DNA of 64,000 nucleotides from an uncultured Agathobacter sp. GTDB lineage: Bacteria > Bacillota > Clostridia > Lachnospirales > Lachnospiraceae. The DNA is taken from contig CAKRLV010000006.1 of assembly GCA_934359755.1 (NCBI GenBank), positions 65,730 through 129,729 of the forward strand, written 5' to 3'. Shown here one piece after another: positions 25,983-34,286 of the stretch (its first letter is position 1; every line of letters starts with the position of its first letter). Made by a program: the position numbers and the translations under genes. A model generated the notes under the pieces. It did not search any database. It was not told the origin of the DNA and worked only from the letters and a program-made list of their open reading frames with translations.

Positions 25983-27653
25983 ATGAAAACAGATATTCAG
26001 ATTGCACAGGAAGCTACAATGTTACCAATTAAGGAGGTTGCAGCATCAATAGGAATTGAAGAGGATGATCTTGAATTATATGGCAAGTACAAGGCGAAAA
26101 TCTCTGATTCACTTATAAATCGCTCAAAAAATAATCCAGATGGTAAATTAATTCTTGTAACAGCTATAAATCCAACACCAGCAGGGGAAGGAAAGACTAC
26201 TACAAGCGTTGGATTAGGTCAGGCATTTGGAAAGCTTGGAAAGAAAGCACTTATTGCACTTCGTGAGCCATCACTTGGACCTTGTTTTGGAATTAAGGGT
26301 GGTGCTGCAGGCGGCGGATATGCACAGGTAGTACCTATGGAAGATTTAAATTTACATTTTACAGGTGATTTTCATGCAATTACTTCTGCAAATAACTTAC
26401 TTGCTGCACTTCTTGATAATCATATCCAGCAGGGAAATGAACTTGGAATAGATCCAAGGCAGATAGTATGGAAGAGATGTATGGATATGAATGATCGTGT
26501 CCTTAGAAATATCGTGGTTGGTCTTGGAAGCAAGATGGATGGAATGGTAAGAGAAGATCATTTTGTAATTACTGTTGCGTCTGAAATCATGGCTATTTTA
26601 TGCCTGGCTGATGATATGAATGATCTCAAGAAGAGACTTGGCAAAATCATAGTTGCATATACTTTTGATGGAAAACCGGTTACAGCTGATGATATACAAG
26701 CCACTGGTGCTATGGCAGCGCTTCTTAAAGATGCTCTTAAGCCAAACCTTATTCAGACACTTGAGCATACACCAGCTATTGTTCATGGTGGACCTTTTGC
26801 TAATATTGCACATGGATGTAATAGTGTACGTGCTACAAAGACTGCATTGAAGTTAGCTGATTATGTCATAACAGAGGCTGGATTTGGTGCTGATCTCGGT
26901 GCAGAGAAATTCTTTGATATCAAGTGCAGAATGGCTGATCTTAAGCCAGATGCAGTTGTGCTCGTAGCTACAGTAAGAGCACTCAAATATAACGGTGGTG
27001 TAGCCAAGGAAGATTTAGGACAAGAGAACTTAGAGGCTCTTAAGAAAGGCATCGTTAATCTTGAAAAGCATATTGAAAATCTACAGAAGTACGGCGTACC
27101 TGTTGTTGTTACATTGAATTCATTTATTACAGATACTGACGCAGAGACGTCATATATTGAGAATTTCTGTAAAGAGAGAGGCTGTGAGTTTGCTCTTTCA
27201 GAAGTTTGGGAAAAAGGTGGCGAAGGTGGTATTGAATTAGCTAATAAGGTACTTGAGACACTTGAGAATAAGAAGAGTGATTTTAAGCTTTTATATGCTG
27301 ATGATTTATCACTTAAAGAGAAAATTGAGACAGTTGCAAAAGAGATATATGGAGCCGATGGCGTTACCTATACTGCTGCTGCAGAGAGAGAGCTTAAGAG
27401 AATTACAGATCTTGGAATGGGTAATCTTCCGGTATGTATGGCAAAGACACAGTATTCATTGTCAGATGATCCAAAGAAGCTTGGACGTCCAACTGGATTT
27501 ACTATAAATGTCCGTGAAGTATATGCATCTGCCGGAGCCGGTTTTGTTGTGGCAATTAATGGTTCAATTATGACTATGCCAGGACTTTCAAAGAAACCAG
27601 CTGCATATGGTATAGATGTTGATGAAAATGGAGTAATTACAGGATTATTTTAG
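25983..27653 (+). CDS. fhs: Formate-tetrahydrofolate ligase
   Basis: A 556-residue 10-formyl-THF synthetase that makes formyl-THF from formate, ATP and THF for purine and one-carbon metabolism. The ATP-binding block NPTPAGEGKTTTSVGLGQA and GIKGGAAGGGYAQV are the family signatures, and the C-terminal half is complete to SKKPAAYGIDVDENG. Length matches the homotetrameric clostridial enzyme. GGGAGG seven bases before ATG 25983 selects this start over an in-frame ATG 42 bases upstream. It follows ftsK by 44 bases. Confidence 0.97.
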   Translation: MKTDIQIAQEATMLPIKEVAASIGIEEDDLELYGKYKAKISDSLINRSKNNPDGKLILVTAINPTPAGEGKTTTSVGLGQAFGKLGKKALIALREPSLGPCFGIKGGAAGGGYAQVVPMEDLNLHFTGDFHAITSANNLLAALLDNHIQQGNELGIDPRQIVWKRCMDMNDRVLRNIVVGLGSKMDGMVREDHFVITVASEIMAILCLADDMNDLKKRLGKIIVAYTFDGKPVTADDIQATGAMAALLKDALKPNLIQTLEHTPAIVHGGPFANIAHGCNSVRATKTALKLADYVITEAGFGADLGAEKFFDIKCRMADLKPDAVVLVATVRALKYNGGVAKEDLGQENLEALKKGIVNLEKHIENLQKYGVPVVVTLNSFITDTDAETSYIENFCKERGCEFALSEVWEKGGEGGIELANKVLETLENKKSDFKLLYADDLSLKEKIETVAKEIYGADGVTYTAAAERELKRITDLGMGNLPVCMAKTQYSLSDDPKKLGRPTGFTINVREVYASAGAGFVVAINGSIMTMPGLSKKPAAYGIDVDENGVITGLF

Positions 27654-27686
27654 TTCACATATTGAGACTTGCAAGGGGATAGATGT

Positions 27687-28859
27687 ATGAAGTGTGCTTT
27701 TTGTAATGCAGAGCTTAGAAAAGGGTGTTTGTATTGCACTTCATGTGGTAAAGAAGTGCAGATTGTTCCTGATTACAGTGAATTTGACGAAGATTATATT
27801 AATGGTCTTATAGGAAGTGATTCGGAGAATGAAGACCCTGTATATAATACAAAGAATGTTAAAGAATCTAAAAAATCAGAACAAAAAAAGAAGGCTTTAA
27901 AACTAAAAAAGGAGCAGGAGCGTCGCAAGAAAAAAATTATAATTGCATCAATAATAATTGCAATTCTTTTACTTTTGGTAGTTGGAGTTATTGTTGTCCT
28001 GGCGGTGTCGAATAGCAGAAATAATTCTGTTGATTATCAGATTGGCAAAGCAAAAGAAGCTGTTGCTGAAAAGAAAGCAGATATTGCAATTTCGTACTAT
28101 GAAAGGGCTTTGGTGCTTGATAATGATAATATTGATGTACTTCAGGGAATAGCTGAGATATATGTATCTAAAGGAAACTATAAGGATGCAATCAAATACT
28201 ATAAGCAGATTCTTGAAATTGATTCGCATAATAAGATTGCGATTAAGGCAATGGTGGATATCTATGACAAGGATAAAGACTATGATGCAATAAACAAGTT
28301 ATATGACAGCGTGAAGAATGAGAGTGGATTTGATGATATTTTTGCAAAATATGTGACATCTAAGCCTTCCTTTGATGTATCTGGTGGAATATACAGGGAT
28401 GTTATTAAAGTATCTATTTCATCTCCTGATAAAGAGGATATTTTTTATACTCTTAACGGCCGTGATCCTGTAGAATATGGTATAAGATATGATGAACCAA
28501 TAGAATTTGATGAAGAGGGTGAGTATCAGTTAAAAGCTGTATGTGTTAATGATTTAGGTATAAGCAGCGAAGTTGTCAGTGAGAACTATACTATACAGTT
28601 TTCGAAGCCTGCTATGCCAGTAGTTTCTCCTGATGGTGGAAGCTATATATCAGAGACTTATGTAACCATAAAAGTACCAAAAGGCTGTACCGCTTATTAT
28701 TTATGGGGAACTTCTGATCCGACTACATCTTCAACAAAATATAAAAGGCCATTTAAAGTTCCAGAAGGAAATAATGTGCTCTCGGTTATAGTTGTTAACA
28801 ATAAAACTAAAAAAAGTAGTGAAGTATATCGTGGAAGATTTGAGTATTATGCGGAATAA
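27687..28859 (+). CDS. Zinc-ribbon, single-TM, TPR protein with beta-hexosaminidase-type C-terminal domain
   Basis: A 390-residue protein with a mosaic build. Residues 1-25 form a zinc ribbon (CAFCNAELRKGCLYCTSCG, two CxxC pairs). A Lys-rich segment leads to one membrane span (about 85-108). Two to three TPR-like helices follow (ISYYERALVLDNDNIDVLQG, AIKYYKQILEIDSHNKIA). The C-terminal ~170 residues hold two Fn3-associated/CHB_HEX_C-type beta repeats (DIFYTLNGRDPVEYG, TAYYLWGTSDPTTS). Topology is probably ribbon inside, TPR and beta domains outside. Function is unknown. ATG 27687 follows AAGGGGAT. A strong terminator ends it. Confidence 0.85.
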   Translation: MKCAFCNAELRKGCLYCTSCGKEVQIVPDYSEFDEDYINGLIGSDSENEDPVYNTKNVKESKKSEQKKKALKLKKEQERRKKKIIIASIIIAILLLLVVGVIVVLAVSNSRNNSVDYQIGKAKEAVAEKKADIAISYYERALVLDNDNIDVLQGIAEIYVSKGNYKDAIKYYKQILEIDSHNKIAIKAMVDIYDKDKDYDAINKLYDSVKNESGFDDIFAKYVTSKPSFDVSGGIYRDVIKVSISSPDKEDIFYTLNGRDPVEYGIRYDEPIEFDEEGEYQLKAVCVNDLGISSEVVSENYTIQFSKPAMPVVSPDGGSYISETYVTIKVPKGCTAYYLWGTSDPTTSSTKYKRPFKVPEGNNVLSVIVVNNKTKKSSEVYRGRFEYYAE

Positions 28860-28886
28860 GATTTGGGATATAATATCATTAGATGT

Positions 28887-28920
28887 AAAATAAAAGGTGC
28901 CAGGTGGCACCTTTTATTTT
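28887..28920. terminator. Bidirectional terminator between the zinc-ribbon gene and xpt
   Basis: AAAATAAAAGGTGCCA and TGGCACCTTTTATTTT are a perfect 16-base inverted repeat with a 2-base centre. The A/T ends act as U-tracts on both strands. Confidence 0.9.
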
Positions 28921-28971
28921 AAGTAGAAAATTAATTGTTTGTATAGAAAAATGTTCTGTATAGAAGAATAT

Positions 28972-29544
28972 TTATTCTGTGAAAGTAATCTGAAATTCGT
29001 CCATTTCTTTAATCTTAACAAGTGAGTGAACATCAAATCCCTGGCTGACAAGTTTGTCATGGCCTGGCTGATAAGATTTCTCGATTAAGATACCGATTCC
29101 AGCAATTGTGGCATGAGCCATACGAAGAAGTCTGATTGCTCCAGTAACAGCCTCTCCGTCTGCAAGGAAATCATCAATTATAAGAACATGGTCATTTTCA
29201 TCGATTACATCAGGTGAGAGACACAGTTCATATTCTTTTCTCGTTGTAAAAGATGTAACCTGTGTCTGTAAAAGGCTGTCATTAAGGTCTTTTGAAGGCT
29301 GTTTCTTCATTATGACCATAGGAATGTTCATTGAAAGGGCTGTCATAAGCGAAGGTGATATTCCTGAACTTTCGATAGTAACAATTTTGGTTATTCCCTT
29401 GTTTTTGAAATGACTGGCAAATTCTTCACCAATTCGTGCCATAAGATTTGGATCTACCTGATAATTTATGAATGAATCGACTTTGAGTATGTCATTTCCG
29501 ATAACTGTTCCTTCTTTTAGAATTAATTCTTTAAGTTCCTGCAT
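28972..29544 (-). CDS. xpt: Xanthine phosphoribosyltransferase
   Basis: A 190-residue purine salvage enzyme that turns xanthine and PRPP into XMP. The PRPP-binding loop is VLIIDDFLADGEAVTGA, and VTIESSGISPSLMTALSM is the conserved substrate block; length is normal. ATG is preceded by TTAGGAGAGGT. Unlike Bacillus xpt-pbuX it has no room for a purine riboswitch: its start is only 50 bases from the upstream gene. No permease gene is adjacent. Confidence 0.96.
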   Translation of the reverse strand: MQELKELILKEGTVIGNDILKVDSFINYQVDPNLMARIGEEFASHFKNKGITKIVTIESSGISPSLMTALSMNIPMVIMKKQPSKDLNDSLLQTQVTSFTTRKEYELCLSPDVIDENDHVLIIDDFLADGEAVTGAIRLLRMAHATIAGIGILIEKSYQPGHDKLVSQGFDVHSLVKIKEMDEFQITFTE

Positions 29545-29576
29545 AGTAAGTACCTCTCCTAAGTTTATTTTTAAAT

Positions 29577-29585
29577 ATTATACCA
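29577..29585 (-). promoter_or_regulatory. Extended -10 promoter of xpt
   Basis: On the minus strand TGGTATAAT is a perfect extended -10, about 30 bases before the xpt start codon. Its -35 would fall inside the end of the upstream gene and is poor. Confidence 0.6.
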
Positions 29586-29594
29586 TTTTAGATG

Positions 29595-30065
29595 TTAGTT
29601 TTCATTAGTTTCATCCAGTTTTGAAATAATAATTTCTGTTATGTGATCATTTTCTTCTTCTTTTAGTTGAGAAAAATTCTCAGTTAAAATATCTGATATG
29701 CTGTTGTACATATCAAAATAGCTCTCCTCAGATGAACTGTCCAAATTGAAGGATGATACGAGTTCTTTGTTATTTTCAAAGAACCAATCTATTATATCAG
29801 TCTCTGTGTTTTCCTGCCTGTTTGCATTGTTTTTGATTGCTGATAATGATAAAAATGATTTGATTCCAACAAGAAAAAATACACTGAACAGAACCCCCAT
29901 GACAACTGATGCCATTATTTTGTTAGGGATATCCATGTTTACAGGTAGCTTGTCAAGCCAAAGTAAAATTAAAAGAGCGTATCCGATAACCCCCATGATT
30001 GTGAACGAGTATGCAGAAGATTGAACGTCTTTAAAACGTTCTTTTTCACTTACGTATATTTTCAT
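29595..30065 (-). CDS. Two-TM membrane protein of unknown function (156 aa)
   Basis: No family recognised. A short cytoplasmic N-terminus (MKIYVSEKERFKDVQSSAYS) precedes two membrane segments (about residues 21-38 and 50-72), then an acidic helical C-terminal tail of ~80 residues (NKELVSSFNLDSSSEESYFD). GGAGGG lies a few bases before ATG, so it is surely translated. It lies upstream of xpt on the same strand, 50 bases away, and diverges from rlmH. Confidence 0.8.
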   Translation of the reverse strand: MKIYVSEKERFKDVQSSAYSFTIMGVIGYALLILLWLDKLPVNMDIPNKIMASVVMGVLFSVFFLVGIKSFLSLSAIKNNANRQENTETDIIDWFFENNKELVSSFNLDSSSEESYFDMYNSISDILTENFSQLKEEENDHITEIIISKLDETNEN

Positions 30066-30085
30066 ATTCCCTCCGATAAATATGT

Positions 30086-30120
30086 ATGTACTTTTGGGTT
30101 AAAAAATTCAAAGAGTACAT
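30086..30120. promoter_or_regulatory. Inverted repeat between divergent genes
   Basis: ATGTACTTTTG (30086-30096) and CAAAGAGTACAT (30109-30120) pair with one bulged base across an AT-rich loop. It lies between the start of the two-TM gene and the rlmH promoter, so it could be an operator for either or a leader hairpin. Confidence 0.4.
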
Positions 30121-30126
30121 TTGATT

Positions 30127-30153
30127 TTGATTTTTACATATATATGGTATAAT
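30127..30153 (+). promoter_or_regulatory. rlmH promoter with extended -10
   Basis: TGG followed by TATAAT (30148-30153) is a perfect extended -10, with TTGATT (30127-30132) 15 bases upstream. The expected start (six to eight bases on) falls at the A of the rlmH ATG. Confidence 0.65.
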
Positions 30154-30159
30154 GAATTT

Positions 30160-30639
30160 ATGAAAATTACAATATTATGTGTTGGAAAAATAAAAGAAAA
30201 ATTTTATACAGATGCAATTAAAGAATATTCCAAAAGATTAGGCAGATATTCGAAGCTTGAAGTTGTAGAAGTAGCAGATGAAAAGACCGCTGAACAAGCG
30301 TCGGATAAAGAAATCGCAATAGTGAAGGATAAGGAAGGGCAAAGGATACTATCAAATATAAAAGATGATGGATTTGTTATATGTCTTGCTATTGATGGGA
30401 AGATGCTTGATTCGGTTGAATTGTCCAGGTACATTGATAATCTCAAGGTTAAAGGAACAAGCCATATATATTTTGTTATTGGAGGTTCTCTTGGACTTTC
30501 AGATGAGGTATTATCGCGGGCAGACTTTAAGCTTAGTTTTTCAAAGATGACATTTCCGCATCAGCTTATGAGAGTAATTCTGTTAGAGCAGATATATCGC
30601 TCTTTTAGAATATCGAACAACGAACCATACCACAAATAA
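30160..30639 (+). CDS. rlmH: 23S rRNA pseudouridine1915-N3 methyltransferase
   Basis: A 159-residue SPOUT methyltransferase. MKITILCVGKIKEKF at the start and the C-terminal FVIGGSLGLSDEVL and MRVILLEQIYRSFRISNNEPYHK match RlmH fully. It methylates the pseudouridine at 1915 of 23S rRNA on assembled 70S ribosomes. The start is fixed by homology. No ribosome binding site exists: the -10 box ends six bases before ATG, so the mRNA may be leaderless. yqfC follows 35 bases on. Confidence 0.95.
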   Translation: MKITILCVGKIKEKFYTDAIKEYSKRLGRYSKLEVVEVADEKTAEQASDKEIAIVKDKEGQRILSNIKDDGFVICLAIDGKMLDSVELSRYIDNLKVKGTSHIYFVIGGSLGLSDEVLSRADFKLSFSKMTFPHQLMRVILLEQIYRSFRISNNEPYHK

Positions 30640-30674
30640 CGAATGAGACATGATGTATATTCATATAGTGTAAT

Positions 30675-30932
30675 ATGAGTAGAACAGTTATAGATATTTT
30701 AGAGTTACCCAAAGATATACTATTTGGAATACCTTACCTGACATTCCATGGAAATCTTGAGCTTATTATAGAAAATCACAGAGGGCTTATCAATTATTCT
30801 GAGACTGAGATAATTGTTATGGCAAAAGATAATTCTATCCTTGTAAAAGGTGTGGATATGGTAATAGATGAATATTCAAAGGATTCTATTATAATCCGCG
30901 GACATCTTGATGAGGTTAGATTTATAAAATGA
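30675..30932 (+). CDS. yqfC: YqfC-family sporulation protein
   Basis: An 85-residue YqfC homologue (DILELPKDILFGIPYLTFHGN, NSILVKGVDMVIDEYSKDSI, ending RGHLDEVRFI). In Bacillus yqfC is expressed in the mother cell under sigma-E and its loss impairs sporulation; the biochemical role is unknown. It overlaps yqfD by 4 bases (ATGA-type), as in Bacillus. No clear ribosome binding site precedes ATG. CATATAGT just upstream resembles a sigma-E -10, but the -35 is not convincing. Confidence 0.9.
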   Translation: MSRTVIDILELPKDILFGIPYLTFHGNLELIIENHRGLINYSETEIIVMAKDNSILVKGVDMVIDEYSKDSIIIRGHLDEVRFIK

Positions 30933-32125
30933 TTTTCGTTCTTAAGCAATTTTTCTTTGGAACCTTGAAGATACAGATATCTGGAAGTCAGGTCAGACGA
31001 TTTCTGCGTCTATGTACCAACCAGGGAATAAAAATCTGGAATATAAAATACATAGATGATATGACATATACATGTTCTATACTTTGGAGTGAGATATATG
31101 GTACTAAATCTTCTCTAAGAAAAACTCGTTCTAAAATCCGCATATTACAAAGGTATGGATTTCCTAAATGGATTAAATTCTGGAAAAAACACCTGATTTT
31201 GTTTATATTTATACTTTTTATGATTGCAGGCTCATTGAACCTCAGAAGATGTGTATGGCATATTGAGATTGACGGAAATTCATATATTTCTGATAAGCTT
31301 ATTATGAAGATGCTTGATGAATCAGGAGTGACTGCCGGACAGAAAAAAAGCAGGATTGACGTGGATGAGATAGAGAAATATTTAAGAATCAAATTTGATT
31401 CAATATGCTGGGCTTCTGCACATATTGAAGGAACCTGCCTGTATATAAATGTCGAGGAAGAACAGTTTGACCCGGCTATATATGAAGACACAAAGGCTAA
31501 AGATAAATGTACTAATATTTACTCAAAATATGATGCAACAATCACTTCAATCATTACAAGGAGCGGAACAGCGTGTGTTAAGAAAAATGATGAGGTCAAA
31601 AAGGGTGATTTACTTGTGAGTGGTGAGTGTCCAATTTTGGATGACAACCAGGAAGTTACTAAATATCTTTATGTTAATTCAGATGCTGATGTTTTCGGCA
31701 AGGTTGTATATGAGTATCAAAAGGAACTACCTATTACAGAAAATATCAAAATAAAAACAGGCAATAACTACAGTAAATATTTTTTTGGAATTTTTGATTA
31801 TAATATACATACACCTGTTTTTAACAAAAAGTACAAGAATTACGAAAAAGAAGAAATATATCATCAGTTAAAGATTGGAAAAGATTTTTATCTGCCGATA
31901 TATTATGGACAGATAAAATATAAAGAGACAAAAATTAAAAAAATAGTATATAGTAAGCAGGAAGCATATTCCATACTTAATAAACAATTTGGTAATTATC
32001 TTGATGAATTACAGGAAAATGGAGCAAAAATTCTTAAAAAAGATATAAAAAATAAAAAAACTGATTCACATTATATAACATATGGTAAAATATGGACGTG
32101 TGAGTTAATAGGAGTACGAAAATGA
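30929..32125 (+). CDS. yqfD: YqfD-family sporulation protein (SpoIV-like)
   Basis: A 398-residue YqfD. It has an N-terminal cytoplasmic part of ~85 residues, one membrane segment (LILFIFILFMIAGSLNL, about residues 88-106), and a large outer domain with the POTRA-like YIVDE start (HIEIDGNSYISDKLI) and VEEEQFDPAIYE. In Bacillus it works with yqfC in the mother cell. Overlaps yqfC by 4 bases at the start and phoH by 4 bases at the end, a tight operon. It implies that the organism, or its recent ancestor, sporulates. Confidence 0.92.
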   Translation: MIFVLKQFFFGTLKIQISGSQVRRFLRLCTNQGIKIWNIKYIDDMTYTCSILWSEIYGTKSSLRKTRSKIRILQRYGFPKWIKFWKKHLILFIFILFMIAGSLNLRRCVWHIEIDGNSYISDKLIMKMLDESGVTAGQKKSRIDVDEIEKYLRIKFDSICWASAHIEGTCLYINVEEEQFDPAIYEDTKAKDKCTNIYSKYDATITSIITRSGTACVKKNDEVKKGDLLVSGECPILDDNQEVTKYLYVNSDADVFGKVVYEYQKELPITENIKIKTGNNYSKYFFGIFDYNIHTPVFNKKYKNYEKEEIYHQLKIGKDFYLPIYYGQIKYKETKIKKIVYSKQEAYSILNKQFGNYLDELQENGAKILKKDIKNKKTDSHYITYGKIWTCELIGVRK

Positions 32126-33114
32126 GCTTAAATGAAGTTTCGATAAATATACCAGAGAATCAGGTATCAAATGTATTTGGACAATTTGATGTTCATATTA
32201 AGAAAATAGAAAGAGCCTTAGGGGTAACTGTTGTATTGCGTGGAGACCAGTTAAAGGTAATAGGCAATGAAGCAAATGCAAAGGCAGCTATCAGCGTTTT
32301 TACACAGCTTATTACACTGGCAAACAGAGGCAATGTTATAACAGAGCAGAATGTCAACTACGCGCTTGCTCTTTTAGAGGAAAGCAAGGAGAGTGCCATT
32401 GTTGATATAGATAAGGATATTATCTGCCATACAATAAATGGAAAGCCTGTTAAGCCCAAGACAATAGGTCAGAAGCAATATGTAGAGGCTATCCGCAAAA
32501 AGATGATAGTTTTCGGTATGGGACCAGCTGGAACCGGTAAGACATATCTTGCAATGGCGATGGCCATAACTGCATTTAAGAATAATGAGGTAAATAGAAT
32601 TATTCTGACCCGTCCTGCGATTGAAGCCGGAGAGAAGCTTGGATTTCTGCCTGGTGATCTGCAGAGTAAAATAGACCCATATCTAAGACCGCTCTATGAT
32701 GCGCTGTATCAGATAATGGGAGCTGAGAGTTTTCAGCGTAATATGGAAAAAGGATTGATAGAGGTTGCACCGCTTGCGTATATGAGAGGCCGTACTCTTG
32801 ACAATGCATTTATTATACTTGACGAGGCTCAGAATACGACACCAGCCCAGATGAAGATGTTTCTGACCCGTATAGGCTTTGGTTCTAAGGTAGTTGTGAC
32901 TGGTGATGCGACTCAAAAAGACCTTGCCCCGGGAGCTAAGTCAGGGCTTGATGTTGCCTTAAGGGTACTTAAGAAGATTGATGATATAGGTATATGTAAT
33001 CTGACAAGTCAGGATGTTGTAAGGCACCCTCTTGTTCAGAAGATTGTACAGGCATATGATGATTATGAGAATGCATCAATAGCAAAAAAGAAACGTCAGG
33101 AGAAAAATAAGTGA
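32122..33114 (+). CDS. phoH: PhoH-family ATPase
   Basis: A 330-residue PhoH/YbeZ-type protein. The N-terminal ~100 residues form a KH-like domain; the ATPase has Walker A GPAGTGKTYLAMAMA and Walker B IILDEAQNTTPAQMKMFLTR, plus GDATQKDLAPGAKSGL. It is linked to ribosome maturation and RNA handling through its conserved neighbour ybeY. Overlaps yqfD and the next gene by 4 bases each, as in the Bacillus yqf-phoH cluster. AGGAG precedes ATG. Confidence 0.95.
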   Translation: MSLNEVSINIPENQVSNVFGQFDVHIKKIERALGVTVVLRGDQLKVIGNEANAKAAISVFTQLITLANRGNVITEQNVNYALALLEESKESAIVDIDKDIICHTINGKPVKPKTIGQKQYVEAIRKKMIVFGMGPAGTGKTYLAMAMAITAFKNNEVNRIILTRPAIEAGEKLGFLPGDLQSKIDPYLRPLYDALYQIMGAESFQRNMEKGLIEVAPLAYMRGRTLDNAFIILDEAQNTTPAQMKMFLTRIGFGSKVVVTGDATQKDLAPGAKSGLDVALRVLKKIDDIGICNLTSQDVVRHPLVQKIVQAYDDYENASIAKKKRQEKNK

Positions 33115-34286
33115 TAGAACATATAAATTTTCGAAGAGTAATGGCGTTTTTATGCCTGAGTGCCTGTAGTATTCTGTTTGCATGTTTTCTGGGATTTTAT
33201 CAGAAAATGTACACAGATGATTGGTATTGCATGTTTTTAATTGATGCAATATTTGTTATGATTTTTATATTTGAATTGGAATTTGGCAGATCAAAAGCAC
33301 AGTTTGCAGAGAATAGAAATTCCTATTTTGTAAAGTATGTAATTGCCTTTTTGGTTTGCAGTATTATATCCGGTGTTTTTGCAACATTACCACTTTTTGC
33401 AAAGCCTGTTATGATTATTCCAATAATAATTTTGTCGGTCAGTAATGAGGTGACAGCATTTCTTAGTGGAATATATTTTACTGCTCTTTTAAGTCTGACT
33501 GTGTCTGGTGATTACTATGAATTGCTTGGAGATATTATAGTCCTGATTCTTGGAATTGTAATAATGCAGGTTATTTTTATGCAGAAGATAAAAATATTTG
33601 CATATACAATTATATTTTGCTTCAACATAGTTATCCCAGTAGTATTTTATTATTTAGAATATAGGGAAAGCTCAATAAAGCCGACAATATATGGATTTGT
33701 CTGTGGTGTGGTTTCAGTAGTTGCTGCTATTGTTTGCGAGAAATACGTAAAGCCTTATGCTGATTCGGAAGTAAATCATTACTTAATGGATTTGATATGT
33801 GACGATTATGCATTATTACGAGAGATAAAGAATGACTCATCTAATGAATATGACCACGCAAGGAAAGTATCAGAGATATCATATGCATGTGCAAAGCATG
33901 CAGGCATCAATGCTGATTTGTGTGCAGTTGCAGGTTTTTATTACCGTCTTGGCAAATGGCAGGGAGAACCTCATGTGGAAAATGGAATAAAAAAGGCACA
34001 GGAACTTTGTTTCCCAGCGGAAGTTATTTATATTCTGAGTGAGTATTATGGAGAGGACAAGCTGCCTTCAAGTCCTGAATCGGCATTGGTTCATATGGTT
34101 GATGCGCTTGTTAAGAAACTTGAATCAATAGATGGTGAGGTAGGAAAGAGCACATGGAATAATGAAATGATTATTTATCAGACAATGAATGAGTTTTCGG
34201 CATCTGGATTATATGATGAGTCAGGGCTTGGAATGAATCATTTTCTAAAGATAAGAGAATACTTGGCAAAAGGGGGGATTTTGTAG
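33111..34286 (+). CDS. Degenerate PgpH (7TM-HD) homologue
   Basis: A 391-residue protein in the slot where Bacillus has pgpH, the c-di-AMP phosphodiesterase, between phoH and ybeY. About seven membrane segments fill residues 10-212; the extracellular 7TMR-HD domain of PgpH is missing. The C-terminal region aligns with the HD domain (EYDHARKVSEISYACAKHAG, then AGFYYRLGKWQG) but the HD pair of YYHDIGK is lost (YYRLGK, residues ~277-282), and the HHGT-type motif reads EYYGED. One His (249) and the late Asp (331) remain. It is probably not a working phosphodiesterase. It starts at GTG 33111 and overlaps ybeY by one base. Confidence 0.75.
   Translation: MIEHINFRRVMAFLCLSACSILFACFLGFYQKMYTDDWYCMFLIDAIFVMIFIFELEFGRSKAQFAENRNSYFVKYVIAFLVCSIISGVFATLPLFAKPVMIIPIIILSVSNEVTAFLSGIYFTALLSLTVSGDYYELLGDIIVLILGIVIMQVIFMQKIKIFAYTIIFCFNIVIPVVFYYLEYRESSIKPTIYGFVCGVVSVVAAIVCEKYVKPYADSEVNHYLMDLICDDYALLREIKNDSSNEYDHARKVSEISYACAKHAGINADLCAVAGFYYRLGKWQGEPHVENGIKKAQELCFPAEVIYILSEYYGEDKLPSSPESALVHMVDALVKKLESIDGEVGKSTWNNEMIIYQTMNEFSASGLYDESGLGMNHFLKIREYLAKGGIL

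Noticed and set aside
29545..29594. Purine riboswitch expected before xpt
   Set aside because: Only 50 bases lie between the neighbouring gene and xpt, and they hold a promoter and ribosome binding site only; no aptamer sequence is present.
30640..30675. A full sigma-E promoter ahead of yqfC
   Set aside because: CATATAGT is a fair -10, but nothing at the right spacing fits the -35, and the spacing to the start codon is too short.
30988..31491. Minus-strand open frame of 167 residues
   Set aside because: Antisense to yqfD, whose family match is clear over its full length.
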